Origin: Bacilli bacterium
GTDB lineage: Bacteria > Bacillota_I > Bacilli_A > RF39 > UBA660
Reading direction: 5' to 3'
Assembly: GCA_900753325.1 (NCBI GenBank)
Contig: CAADYO010000006.1
Span: 1-17,195, forward strand
Length of the DNA stretch: 17,195 nucleotides
Below, in pieces: positions 1 through 8,600 of this stretch (within the stretch, counting starts at the first letter, position 1; every line of letters begins with the position of its first letter). Below the pieces are notes generated by a model that was given only the letters and a program-made list of their open reading frames with translations, had not been told where the DNA came from and searched no databases. The position numbers were made by a program, and so were the translations under genes.

Positions 1-640
1 CTAAAATTAAATCTCCTTCATCTGTAGATGCTAATATTATTCTTTCTAATATGGCAATAGGTTTTTGAGTTGGATGTTTTCCTTGCTTTTTCTCACTAGG
101 TTTAGTTAATGATGACTCCCAAACATCTTTCATTTGTTTATTATTATTTAACTCTTTCATCAAGGAATAATTAAATTTATGTTTTGCTTTTTTAATATCT
201 TTTTTTGCCCATAAAATTGTTTCTGTTGAGTGAACAAATGCACGACAGCTTATATTCGGTGGTGGATTTAATTTTTTCCACGTTATATTATTTATTATTT
301 TAAAGCCTTCTTGTTCCAATGCCATACCTATTGAGTAAATATTATGCATTGTTCCACTAATCCATATTGTTCCTTCATCTTTCAAAATATTGTAACACAA
401 TTTAATCCATTTCCGATTAAACTTATGTTTTTTATCAATATTTATTTTTTCATCCCATTCACCTTTTTTTACACTTACCATTTTACCTGCACTACAACTT
501 ATACCATCTCCAGATAAAAAATAAGGAGGATCTGCAAAAATCATGTCTATTGATTTAGGTTCAATCTTTTTTAATTCTTTAAATGAATCTCCTTTTATCA
601 ATTTAAAACCATCTGTTTCATAATATGGTTTCTTAGACAT
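1..640 (-). CDS. dpnA: DpnA-type adenine DNA methyltransferase (M.DpnIIB-like), 3' end cut by window edge
   Basis: The first 213 codons are present; the gene runs off the left edge just before the expected DPFxGSGT (SAM-binding) motif, so roughly 50-60 residues are missing. The catalytic ADPPY motif is at residues 36-40 and the KHPTQKP motif at 188-194. This order, with the catalytic motif before the SAM motif, marks the beta class of N6-adenine methyltransferases. The stretches around FADPPYFLSGDGIS, WISGTMHNIYSIGMALEQEG and HSTETILWAKK closely match DpnA as I remember it. DpnA of Streptococcus pneumoniae methylates GATC and also acts on single-stranded DNA, which protects incoming transforming DNA. 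The ATG at 638-640 follows an AAGGAGG ribosome binding site. It starts 19 bp after the dam stop, so the two genes form an operon in the canonical dpnM-dpnA order. I infer GATC specificity from the family and gene pair; it is not directly visible. Confidence 0.92.
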   Translation of the reverse strand, partial: MSKKPYYETDGFKLIKGDSFKELKKIEPKSIDMIFADPPYFLSGDGISCSAGKMVSVKKGEWDEKINIDKKHKFNRKWIKLCYNILKDEGTIWISGTMHNIYSIGMALEQEGFKIINNITWKKLNPPPNISCRAFVHSTETILWAKKDIKKAKHKFNYSLMKELNNNKQMKDVWESSLTKPSEKKQGKHPTQKPIAILERIILASTDEGDLIL

Positions 641-659
641 ATTGCCACCTCCTTAACTA

Positions 660-1511
660 TTATTCAAAACCCTTTTTATTTTCAAAGTTTGTTATAATAA
701 CTTCTTCTACTTTTCCCCTTTTCTTTCCATTAGCATTTATGTTTCTTTTAGCCTCAATTACATGTATATGAAAATCTTTATATAACTCATTTATTAAAGT
801 TGTATTGTGATTAGAAAGCATTACATAGCATCCTCTATCTGACAATTCTTTAAACACTTTAGCAAGTCTTTTTTGTTCTTCTTTTCCGAAGCCATCTTCA
901 GTATAACTATTAAATGTAGATGTATCAGAATCGTAAGGTGGATCAAAATAAACAAAATCTCCTTTTTTGGCATCTTTTACAGCTTCTTCAAAATCAACTG
1001 ACAATAACTTAATATCGTTATAATTTAAATAACCACATATAATACCTAAATTTTGTCCTTCATAAGTATTTACTTTAGTTTTCTTACCAAATGGTACATT
1101 AAATTCATTCTTACTATTAACTCTATATAAACCGTTAAAACAAGCTTTATTTAAATAAATAGTACGAGCTGCTCTTTTATAATCTGCTAACTTATTAAAC
1201 TTCTTCTTATCTCTATCAATATTTCTAACTTCATAATAGTATTCTTCTGAATGTTCAGTTTCATGGTGATTTAATTCTCTACACATTGCTTCGAATTTTT
1301 TTTCATCTTTAATACATTCATATACATTCATAAGTTCTTTGTTATAATCATTAATAACCGCTTTTTTAGGTGAAAGTTCAAATAATAATGCTCCACCACC
1401 TATAAATGGTTCATAATAAGTGTTAAACTCGTATGGAACATATTCCTTTAATTTATCTATTATTTGTCTTTTTCCACCAGCCCATTTTACAAAAGGTTTT
1501 CCCTTGATCAT
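660..1511 (-). CDS. dpnM: Dam/DpnM-type adenine DNA methyltransferase (M.DpnIIA-like)
   Basis: This 283-aa protein is a D12-class (alpha) N6-adenine methyltransferase, expected to methylate adenine in GATC. The FVKWAGGKRQ motif is at residues 7-16, the SAM-binding EPFIGGG at 34-40, the RVNSKNEFNVPFG segment at 130-142 and the catalytic DPPY at 190-193. Its length is usual for Dam/DpnM. The start chosen is the ATG at 1509-1511, which follows GGAGGGTGAGG; an ATG nine codons upstream (1538) has no ribosome binding site. It is the first gene of a two-gene run with dpnA, the order seen in DpnII restriction-modification operons (dpnM, dpnA, dpnB). An orphan Dam is an alternative, but the adjacent dpnA makes a DpnII system much more likely. 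Methylating host GATC sites would be essential if the nuclease is active. Confidence 0.93.
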   Translation of the reverse strand: MIKGKPFVKWAGGKRQIIDKLKEYVPYEFNTYYEPFIGGGALLFELSPKKAVINDYNKELMNVYECIKDEKKFEAMCRELNHHETEHSEEYYYEVRNIDRDKKKFNKLADYKRAARTIYLNKACFNGLYRVNSKNEFNVPFGKKTKVNTYEGQNLGIICGYLNYNDIKLLSVDFEEAVKDAKKGDFVYFDPPYDSDTSTFNSYTEDGFGKEEQKRLAKVFKELSDRGCYVMLSNHNTTLINELYKDFHIHVIEAKRNINANGKKRGKVEEVIITNFENKKGFE

Positions 1512-1544
1512 TTTCCTCACCCTCCAAGATATTTGCATAAGCTT

Positions 1545-1573
1545 ATTATAACATTATTTATAAAAATTGCCTA
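1545..1573 (-). promoter_or_regulatory. Putative sigma-A promoter of the dpnM-dpnA operon
   Basis: The -10 box TATAAT (1545-1550) is preceded by TGT, giving an extended TGnTATAAT. Seventeen bp upstream lies TAGGCA (1568-1573), which matches 4 of 6 bases of TTGACA. The start of transcription would be about 25-30 bases before the dpnM ATG. Confidence 0.6.
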
Positions 1574-1603
1574 TATTTATAATAGGTTAAATTCATTTCA
1601 AAA

Positions 1604-1630
1604 CAAAAAAAATGGAGCCACATGGGCTCC
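1604..1630 (-). terminator. Intrinsic terminator of the small RNA at 1605-1699
   Basis: On the minus strand, GGAGCC and GGCTCC form a 6-bp GC-rich stem with a 5-base loop, followed by one A and eight T. It would end the small RNA and any read-through from the phosphatase-GNAT gene, keeping that unit apart from dpnM. Confidence 0.85.
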
Positions 1631-1699
1631 TTCAGGGGGTTCGGTTGAATATACTCTCACACATAACCGTGAGAGATATCGGCGTGACATGCATCACGC
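1605..1699 (-). ncRNA. Candidate standalone structured small RNA, about 95 nt
   Basis: This is a predicted RNA gene with its own promoter (1706-1734) and terminator (1604-1630). The expected start, G at 1699, is the first base of hairpin 1: stem GCGTGA/TCACGC with a 6-base loop containing the self-complementary TGCA. Hairpin 2 (1654-1675) has a 7-bp stem CTCTCAC/GTGAGAG and loop GGTTATGT. The loop's GGTT can pair with AACC downstream (1643-1646 or 1638-1641), so a pseudoknot is possible. The terminator hairpin follows. I do not recognise it as 6S, SRP, tmRNA, RNase P or a riboswitch family I can recall. It could instead be a leader attenuating dpnM, 94 bp further on, but dpnM has a separate promoter after the terminator. 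A structured 3' UTR of the upstream gene is a third option. Confidence 0.6.
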
Positions 1700-1705
1700 A
1701 TCTTA

Positions 1706-1734
1706 ATCATAAATTAATTTCTAAAAATTGTCAA
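1706..1734 (-). promoter_or_regulatory. Near-consensus sigma-A promoter for the small RNA
   Basis: TTGACA (1729-1734), a 17-bp spacer and TATGAT (1706-1711) match the consensus at 11 of 12 positions. The predicted +1 (1699) falls exactly on the first paired base of hairpin 1. The promoter lies 31 bp after the stop of the phosphatase-GNAT gene. Confidence 0.8.
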
Positions 1735-1764
1735 TCAATTCAAAAGAAATAATTTTACTTTACA

Positions 1765-3345
1765 TTAACTCAAATCTATCTCTAAAACTTTAATTAATTC
1801 AGTAGGATTAAATTTTTCAACGAATTTACAAGTCTCTTCTTCAAAATTCCAAGCACAAAATTCAATCTTCTTTACACGTTTCTTTTTAGCATAAGAAATT
1901 ACATAATTACCAAGAGCCGTACCAATACCCTGTTTTCTGTACTCTTTCTTAACAAAAAAGTTTTCAATTTCTAAATAAGAAAAATTACGATATAATTTTT
2001 CTCCACAAATAGTATTAAGTCTCATTTTAATAAAGCCTACAACCTTATCCTCTATAGTATAAACAAAACAAACATCAGGTGAGTTTTTATTACAATAATT
2101 ATTAAAATCTGGAAAAGACAAAGTATCAGTTTTCATAAAAATATCTTTTCTTTTTTCAGCTCTAAATTTTTGAATATCATTACACATCTGTCTTATTTCT
2201 TTATAATCTTCAGCAACTGCTCTTCTAATACCATCCTTAAATGGTTTTTTTAAAACAACAGAAATAGGAACTAACATTTCCTTTTCCGTTAAACCAGCAC
2301 TATCAGCTTTAAACATTGGACTACAATCATCATAATTCAAAGCGTATTTATCAATTGCAAAAGCTACAAAATCTCCTATATATTCCTTAAAATACTCCTG
2401 TTCAATGCCCATTCCAAATAATTTTTTTTCAACTATTTCATTATAATTCATTAATAAGAAATATTTTCCAAACTTTTCTTTAAACTTTTCTCTAAATTCT
2501 TCACTTTTACCAGTTTTTACTTTAATACCAGTACAACGTGTTTCTATGTCTAGAGTTCTATCTATTAAAGAATAAATATCTTTATAATCTTTTAAAATAA
2601 TTGCCTCACTATTAACATAACCATGATTAGCAGTTACAAATATTATTGAATCCTGTAACTTATCACATAATTCTTTTATCTCTTCATCTATCCTTAATAT
2701 TTCTTTATGTACAGAATCACAATCCGTACCATATTTATACATAAAACAACCAGGTTCATCAAAATAAGCATATATTAATTTTTTACCAGAATTTTTACTC
2801 AAATTAATTATTCTACTATAAGCCTCATCTCGACTTTCGTAAGAACCTGTACCGGTCGGAAAAATACCATATGCTCTAGCCTCTGAAGTATCATTAATCT
2901 TATCTATTATGCTTTGATATTCAAGGTGTTTATTTAACATTTTTCTATCTACTTCTTTACTACTATTTTTAACACAACCATTAGAAACATTAACTAACTC
3001 ATTTAAATCTTTAAAATACAAGTTCAAGCTCAACAAACCATGTTCATATGGGGTTTTAGTACTAAGTAAAGACGTTGTAGTAGCAACAGTTGAAGAAGGA
3101 ACGACAGAAGTGATATCAGTCATTCTATGACTAAACAAAAAACTATTCTTATCAAGATACTTATCCATAATCTTAGTACCTAAACCATCATATACTAAAA
3201 CAACAACATTGGTATATTTTTCTTCTCTAAACAACTTATTAATTCTTCTAAAAGTAGTATACGGACTATCTATACCAAATTCTTTTAATATAGTAGACGA
3301 AAAATTAACTAAACTTTTCTCATAATCTGGATATAAAATTTTCAT
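1765..3345 (-). CDS. Alkaline-phosphatase-superfamily domain fused to a GNAT acetyltransferase
   Basis: This is a 526-aa fusion. Residues about 1-365 resemble the phosphodiesterase/alkaline phosphatase superfamily: VYDGLG (D53) and PSSTVATTTSLLS (nucleophile position T86), followed by TPYEHG. Residues about 372-526 form a GNAT acetyltransferase with the acetyl-CoA motif RKQGIG at 470-475. Positions that bind metal in relatives look changed: the EPDxxMHxYG region reads EPGCFMYKYG (G199, Y203), DHG reads NHG (N240), and the late HxGLT reads SAGLT (S349). The phosphatase half may therefore be inactive or altered; this comparison is from memory, without an alignment. The ATG at 3343-3345 follows AGGAG; an upstream in-frame ATG at 3378 has no ribosome binding site. 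The gene lies 54 bp after recG. Substrates are unknown, and the protein is probably cytoplasmic because no signal or membrane segment is seen. Confidence 0.75.
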   Translation of the reverse strand: MKILYPDYEKSLVNFSSTILKEFGIDSPYTTFRRINKLFREEKYTNVVVLVYDGLGTKIMDKYLDKNSFLFSHRMTDITSVVPSSTVATTTSLLSTKTPYEHGLLSLNLYFKDLNELVNVSNGCVKNSSKEVDRKMLNKHLEYQSIIDKINDTSEARAYGIFPTGTGSYESRDEAYSRIINLSKNSGKKLIYAYFDEPGCFMYKYGTDCDSVHKEILRIDEEIKELCDKLQDSIIFVTANHGYVNSEAIILKDYKDIYSLIDRTLDIETRCTGIKVKTGKSEEFREKFKEKFGKYFLLMNYNEIVEKKLFGMGIEQEYFKEYIGDFVAFAIDKYALNYDDCSPMFKADSAGLTEKEMLVPISVVLKKPFKDGIRRAVAEDYKEIRQMCNDIQKFRAEKRKDIFMKTDTLSFPDFNNYCNKNSPDVCFVYTIEDKVVGFIKMRLNTICGEKLYRNFSYLEIENFFVKKEYRKQGIGTALGNYVISYAKKKRVKKIEFCAWNFEEETCKFVEKFNPTELIKVLEIDLS

Positions 3346-3368
3346 ATAATATCTCCTATCTGTAAAAA

Positions 3369-3397
3369 AGTATAACATAAAAAGATAGAATTATTAA
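3369..3397 (-). promoter_or_regulatory. Possible promoter of the phosphatase-GNAT gene
   Basis: TTAATA (3392-3397), a 17-bp spacer and TATACT (3369-3374) with an extended TGT upstream of the -10. It lies in the short gap after recG and overlaps the weak terminator, so the downstream gene may be transcribed independently. Confidence 0.4.
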
Positions 3398-3404
3398 CTC
3401 TATC
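3379..3404 (-). terminator. Weak intrinsic terminator at the end of recG
   Basis: On minus, GATAGA pairs with TCTATC (3399-3404 and 3384-3389), followed by five T. The stem is AT-rich and includes the recG stop codon, so termination is probably partial. Confidence 0.35.
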
Positions 3405-5391
3405 CTTCTGTAATATCTGCAATTAATTTTTTCTTCAAAAAATCATCATCAGTATTCTTATCTAATAAATACTCCTTAGAATCCTTCTTAGCCTGTAATA
3501 ATATCTTATAATCTTCCCTTATATTAGCAATTTTAAAAGTCATATCACCTGACTGCTTAGTACCAAATAAATCTCCATGTCCTCTTAATTTAAAATCCTC
3601 TTCACTAATAACAAAACCATCATCAACAGTCTCCATTATTTTCAATCTATCTGTATCACTATCGCTAATTAAAATACATTGCGATTTAGAAGTACCTCTA
3701 CCAACTCTACCTCTTAATTGATGTAAAGTAGAAAGTCCAAATCTATCAGCATCAAATATAACCATAGTAGTAGCATTAGAAACATCAACACCAACTTCTA
3801 CTACAGTAGTTGAAATAAGAATTTGAATTTTATTTTGCATAAATTGTTTCATTATAGCGTCTTTCGCTAAAGCGGCCATTTTACCATGTACAATATCTAT
3901 TTTATATCTGTCTCCAAATGCCAACTTCATTTGATCCTTCAAATTACAAACAGTAGCTAAATCAGAGTTTTCACTATCTTCTATTAATGGTGCTATTACA
4001 TATACCTGATGTCCAGCTTGTAACTCTTTATACATTAGACCTAATACATCCTTAATTTCACTATTTTTCTTTACAAATGTCTCAACTTTTTGTCTACCCT
4101 TAGGTCTCATCTTAATTGTTGAAACATCCATATCTCCAAATATAGTTAATGCATAAGTTCTAGGTATAGGAGTTGCACTCATATATAAAACATCTGGTTT
4201 TACTCCCTTATTTTGTAAATTAGCTCTTTGATGAACTCCAAATCTATGTTGTTCATCAGTTATAACTAAACCTAAATTATTATATTCTACTTCATCTTGA
4301 ATTAAAGCATGTGTACCAATAATCATTGAAATACTACCATCCTTTAACCCTTCATATATTCTTAACTTTTCTTTTTTAGGTGTTGAACCAGTAAGTAATT
4401 CAACATTGATTGAAGAATCTTTCAAAAAAGTTTTTAAGTTATTATAATGTTGTGTCGCTAAAATTTCAGTTGGAGCCATTAAAGCACTTTGATATCCTGA
4501 AAAATCATTTGCAAGCATCGCAATAAATGAAACTATTGTTTTTCCAGAACCAACATCACCTTGTAATAGCCTATTCATTCGATTATGTGAAGCCAAATCA
4601 TCAAGTATTTCATCAACAGCTTTATACTGGTCATCAGTCAACTTAAATGGTAATTTATTTATAAAAGCATTAATTTTATCTCTATCAATATTTCTCAGCA
4701 AACCAGTATTTTTCTTTTTATTTTGTACCTTTAAATAATTAATCTTAAACATAAAAGCAAACAACTCTTCATATTTAAGTCTAATAGTAACCTCTTTTAA
4801 TTTTTCTATTGTTGAAGGATTATGAATAATATTTAAAGAAGTCTTTTTATTTAAAAAATTATACTTTTCCAAATAACTTTCTGGTATATAATCAAATATT
4901 TCCTTACCAAACATTAAAATAGCCATATTTATATAAGTTGACATATTTTTATTAGTAAGACCAGCCGTGCAATGATAAACAGGTTCTATCTTAGCTTTAT
5001 TCATTAAAGTTTCTAATTTTATATCAGAGGCTGTAATTACATTTTTAGTTTTATCAAATTTACCAATAACAGTAACTCCTGTTCCAACTGTAAGTTGTGA
5101 CTTTAAAAAAGCTCTATTAAATATAGAAACTCCAACTACACCTGATGCTGTAACAAGTCTAAAATTCATTTTATTAAGCCCAGCTTTAAAGTGCATTAAA
5201 ATTGGTACACTTTCTATTTTTCCATCTATAATAATCTTTCCGCCGTCTAAAGTATCAGCTAAATTACATCTTTCTAATATTTCATAGCGAAAAGGATAAT
5301 GTGTAACTAAATCTTCTACAGTATAAATATTTATTTTATTTAATAAAGAAAGGGATTTAGGACCAATGCCTTTTACATCTTTTAACTGCAT
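3400..5391 (-). CDS. recG: ATP-dependent DNA helicase RecG
   Basis: This 663-aa superfamily 2 helicase remodels stalled replication forks and recombination intermediates. It opens with a helix-hairpin-helix-like KGIGPK segment (residues 7-12). An N-terminal wedge/OB region follows. Then come the helicase motifs: Walker A GDVGSGKT (278-285), DEQH (379-382), SATPIPRT (405-412), HGKM (about 503) and QLRGRVGR (558-565), followed by the C-terminal RecG segment. Length and motif order are normal for RecG. The start at 5389-5391 is preferred because AAGGAAGTGAT lies 6 bases upstream and MQLKDVKGIGPK is the usual N-terminus; an upstream in-frame ATG at 5436 lacks a ribosome binding site. The gene appears to have its own promoter and no functional partner next to it. 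Confidence 0.96.
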   Translation of the reverse strand: MQLKDVKGIGPKSLSLLNKINIYTVEDLVTHYPFRYEILERCNLADTLDGGKIIIDGKIESVPILMHFKAGLNKMNFRLVTASGVVGVSIFNRAFLKSQLTVGTGVTVIGKFDKTKNVITASDIKLETLMNKAKIEPVYHCTAGLTNKNMSTYINMAILMFGKEIFDYIPESYLEKYNFLNKKTSLNIIHNPSTIEKLKEVTIRLKYEELFAFMFKINYLKVQNKKKNTGLLRNIDRDKINAFINKLPFKLTDDQYKAVDEILDDLASHNRMNRLLQGDVGSGKTIVSFIAMLANDFSGYQSALMAPTEILATQHYNNLKTFLKDSSINVELLTGSTPKKEKLRIYEGLKDGSISMIIGTHALIQDEVEYNNLGLVITDEQHRFGVHQRANLQNKGVKPDVLYMSATPIPRTYALTIFGDMDVSTIKMRPKGRQKVETFVKKNSEIKDVLGLMYKELQAGHQVYVIAPLIEDSENSDLATVCNLKDQMKLAFGDRYKIDIVHGKMAALAKDAIMKQFMQNKIQILISTTVVEVGVDVSNATTMVIFDADRFGLSTLHQLRGRVGRGTSKSQCILISDSDTDRLKIMETVDDGFVISEEDFKLRGHGDLFGTKQSGDMTFKIANIREDYKILLQAKKDSKEYLLDKNTDDDFLKKKLIADITEG

Positions 5392-5416
5392 GAGAGTATC
5401 ACTTCCTTCTTGGCAT

Positions 5417-5422
5417 ATTGTA
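5417..5422 (-). promoter_or_regulatory. Extended -10 box of the probable recG promoter
   Basis: TACAAT preceded by TGA gives an extended -10 about 26 bases before the recG ATG. No good -35 is visible 17 bp upstream (TAGCAG), so recognition would rest on the extended -10. Confidence 0.45.
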
Positions 5423-5513
5423 TCATATTTTGACAAAAACTGCTATTAAAAATTAAGATAAATCCTCAAACTTTTAAGTTTATAAAAAAAATCAAATTTT
5501 TTTAAATTTTTTG

Positions 5514-5542
5514 TTGACAAATGTCAAACTTTCGATTAGTAT
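5514..5542 (+). promoter_or_regulatory. Plus-strand promoter with a palindromic operator-like -35 region
   Basis: A perfect TTGACA (5514-5519), a 17-bp spacer and TAGTAT (5537-5542). The -35 is one arm of the perfect 14-bp palindrome TTGACAAATGTCAA (5514-5527), which fits TTGAC-N4-GTCAA, the half-site layout of FNR/CRP-family regulators. A protein bound here would cover the -35 box, a position usual for repression. Confidence 0.6.
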
Positions 5543-5548
5543 AAGAAC

Positions 5549-5682
5549 TACCAATTCGGAATTAGGCGAATTGGTCGCTAGTATCACACTAGCCAACCCC
5601 TTTTTATTCTTTTTGGAAGCTGTCCAATTGGATGGCTTCTTATATAGGAAAATAAAAAAGACGTTTGCCGACGTCTTTTTTT
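5549..5682 (+). ncRNA. Candidate standalone structured small RNA, about 133 nt, convergent with the PFOR gene
   Basis: The predicted start (about 5549) falls at the base of hairpin 1: ACCAATTCG (5550-5558) pairs with CGAATTGGT (5567-5575) over 9 bp, with an 8-base loop. Hairpin 2 is GCTAGT/ACTAGC (5577-5582/5588-5593) with a 5-base loop. After a pyrimidine-rich linker, hairpin 3 pairs GAAGCTGTCC with GGATGGCTTC (5616-5625/5630-5639) over 10 bp with two G-U pairs and an AATT loop. A strong terminator ends it. The frame open here has no ribosome binding site and is mostly hairpin arms, so it is not a gene. I cannot match the RNA to 6S, SRP, tmRNA or a riboswitch. The hairpins are symmetric, so a minus-strand 3' UTR of the oxidoreductase gene is possible, but the promoter favours plus. 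Confidence 0.55.
5654..5682. terminator. Bidirectional intrinsic terminator between the small RNA and the PFOR gene
   Basis: GACGT (5660-5664) pairs with ACGTC (5671-5675) across a 6-base loop. Six A precede the stem and seven T follow it, so it works as a terminator in both directions: for the plus-strand RNA and for the minus-strand oxidoreductase gene that stops at 5696. Confidence 0.88.
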
Positions 5683-5695
5683 ATTATATATTTAA

Positions 5696-8600
5696 TTAAT
5701 CATCAACTTCAACTTTTGCCAAATCCTCATAATACCTATAACGCTTCATAGCATTTTCTTTATTTCTATTTAGTAATTCCTTAGAATTTTTATTAAGTTT
5801 CTTCAAAGAACGATACCTATCTTCACCAAGAATAAATTCTTCATATTTAGAAAAATCAGCTTTACTATCCATTTTAAACTCTAAGTTAATAGGATTATAA
5901 TGGAATAATGGGAAGTATCCTACCTCTGTAGCTGTCTTTTCTTCATTAATACTATTTTTCATTCCCTTAATTATTCCTTGAGCAATACATGGAGCATAAG
6001 CAATAACTATAGAAGGGCCATTATATTCCTCAGCTTCTTTTAATACTTTAATAGCTTGATTTGGATTAGCCCCAAGTGAAATAGTACCAACATAAACATG
6101 ATCATATGTAAGAGCCATTTTAGCTAAATCTTTTTTAGCAGTTTCTTTGCCTGAAGAAGCAAACTTACAAACTGCACCAGTTCTAGTAGACTTAGATGAT
6201 TGCCCACCCGTATTAGAATAAACTTCTGTATCAAGTACCAATATATTAACATTTTCCTTGTTTGCTAAAACATGATCAATTCCATTATAACCAATATCAT
6301 ATGCCCAACCATCTCCACCGACTAACCAGATAGATTTAGGAGCAATAAATCTCTTTAGCTTTAAAAGTCCTTCAATCTTTGTACTATCAACAATTTCTAA
6401 TAAAGCTTTAGCCGTATCATCAGTAATATTATCGGCATAGGCTTTATATATATCAACTTCACTCTTCTTGACATCTTTAATATTATTCTTAATCAAACTA
6501 ACAATTCTATTTTTAATAGCTTGATCAGCAACTCTCATACCAAAACCAAACTCTGCATTATCTTCAAATAATGAATTAGCCCAAGGTACCGAATATGGCA
6601 TAGAAGGAGTTGAAGCTCCATATATAGAAGAACAACCAGTTGCATTAGCCATAACTAATTTTTCTCCAAATAATTGTGTCAATAATTTTAAGTATGGAGT
6701 CTCACCACAGCCAGCACAAGCACCAGGAAACTCTAATTTTGGCTTTTTAAACTGACTTCCCTTTACAGTATTTGTTGGCATAACATTTTTCTTCTCACTT
6801 ACTTCATTAAATAAATACTTATACTCTTCATCTTTTTTATCTTCGTATAAAGCTTCCTTTGCCTTCATAACAAGTGCCTTAACACCTTTTTTACCAGGAC
6901 AAACCTCACTACATAAAGAACAGCCAGTACAATCAGGTAAACTAACACCAACCGTAAATTTTAATTCTTGATTTTTAATATTAGCAGGTATTAAATTACG
7001 AGTAACTGCATCAGGTGCATCTATTTGTTCCTTTTCATTTAACAAGAAAGGTCTAATAACACCATGTGGACAAACAAGTGAACACAAATTACAAGAAATA
7101 CAATTGTTAGAATTGTAACTTGGTGCTATATCAGAAGAATCCCTCTTATCAAATTTAGAAGTACCAGCTTCAAATGCTCCATCTGGCATTTTAATAAAAC
7201 TACTTACTGGAAGACTATCTCCTTCCATACTATCAATAGTCTCAAAGAAACTCTTTTGTTTACTAAATGACTCAACATAATCAACATAAGGAATCTTTAC
7301 TGGAACAAGTCCATCTAAACTTGCCTCAATTGCCTTAATATTCTTAGTAACTAAGTCCCCACCTTTATTACTAAACTTAACAGCTAAATTTTCTTTAATT
7401 TTACCAATTGCAAAATCAAAATCAATAATTTTACCCAACTTAAATATCAAAGATTCCATAATAGCACTAATTTTACCAGGAATACCAGCATCTTCTGCCA
7501 TTTTAGTAGCATTAATTATAAACATCTTAATATTGCGATCTTGTAAAATTTTCTTATCATGAACACTCATGCTAGCTAAAACTTCATCTGGAGTTTTAGT
7601 TGTATTTAAAACAAATACACCTTTATTCTTAATTTTTTCTAACATTTTTAATCGTTTCAAATAAGAATCCTTTGTACAAACAATTAAAGAAGCTTTTTCA
7701 ACATAATATGTAGATCTAATTTTCTTTTTACCAAATCTCAAATTAGAAATAGTAACTCCGCCAGACTTCTTAGAATCATATTGAAAATATCCTTGTACAT
7801 AAGCATTAGTATAAGTACCAGTAATCTTCATAATATCCTTAGAAGCACTAACCATACCATCGCTACCAAAGCCATATATTAAAAACTCTATATTATTACT
7901 TGGTATTCTAAAAGTTTTATCATACTTAACAGATAAATTAGTAACATCATCAACAATACCTAAAGTAAAATTATTATGAACTTCTCTTGTATCTAAAAAG
8001 TCATATAAACCTTTAATCATAGCTGGTGTTGTATTTTTACTAGAAAGTCCATATCTACCGCCATATACACTAACTTTAGCATCTATTTCTTTAATCGTTT
8101 TAACAACATCCAAATATAATGGTTCACCTGCTGAACCAGCTTCTTTAGTTCTATCTAAAACTGCAATTTTTTTAACAGATTTAGGTAAAGCCTTTAAGAA
8201 ATACTTAGAACTAAACGGTCTATATAAATGAACCTCTAATAATCCCACATTTTCATTTTTTTCTTCTATTAAATAATCAATAGTTTCTCTTATAGTTTCA
8301 CAAACAGAACCCATAGCTACAATTACCTTAGTAGCTGTCTTACTACCATAATAATTAAATGGTTGATAGTTTTCTCCTGTTATTTTATTTATTTCTTCCA
8401 TATATTTAGAAACAATATCAGGAAGCTTATTATAATATTCATTTCTAACTTCTGTTGCTTGAAAATAAATATCTTCATTTTGTGCTGTACCTTTAATTAC
8501 TGGTTTATCAGAACCTAGAGCCCTTTCTCTAAATTCATTAAGTGCTTTTTCATCTATTAAATTTTTTAATTTATCAGTATCAATAACTTCTACTTTTTGT

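Noticed and set aside
1..1511. Restriction-modification genes as part of a recently inserted mobile element
   Set aside because: No integrase, transposase, direct repeats or attachment site is visible, and base composition matches the neighbours. The left boundary lies outside the window.
1561..1625. Short peptide frame on minus starting in the terminator loop behind AAGGAG
   Set aside because: The gap between AAGGAG and ATG is only 3 bases, and transcription should stop at the terminator within the first codons.
1464..1706. Open frame on plus of about 80 codons over the dpnM start and the small RNA
   Set aside because: It has no ribosome binding site, runs antisense to dpnM and consists partly of hairpin arms of the predicted RNA.
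5511..5699. Open frame on plus of about 62 codons across the second small RNA
   Set aside because: Its start lies in the promoter -35 region, there is no ribosome binding site, and the sequence is explained by hairpins and a terminator.
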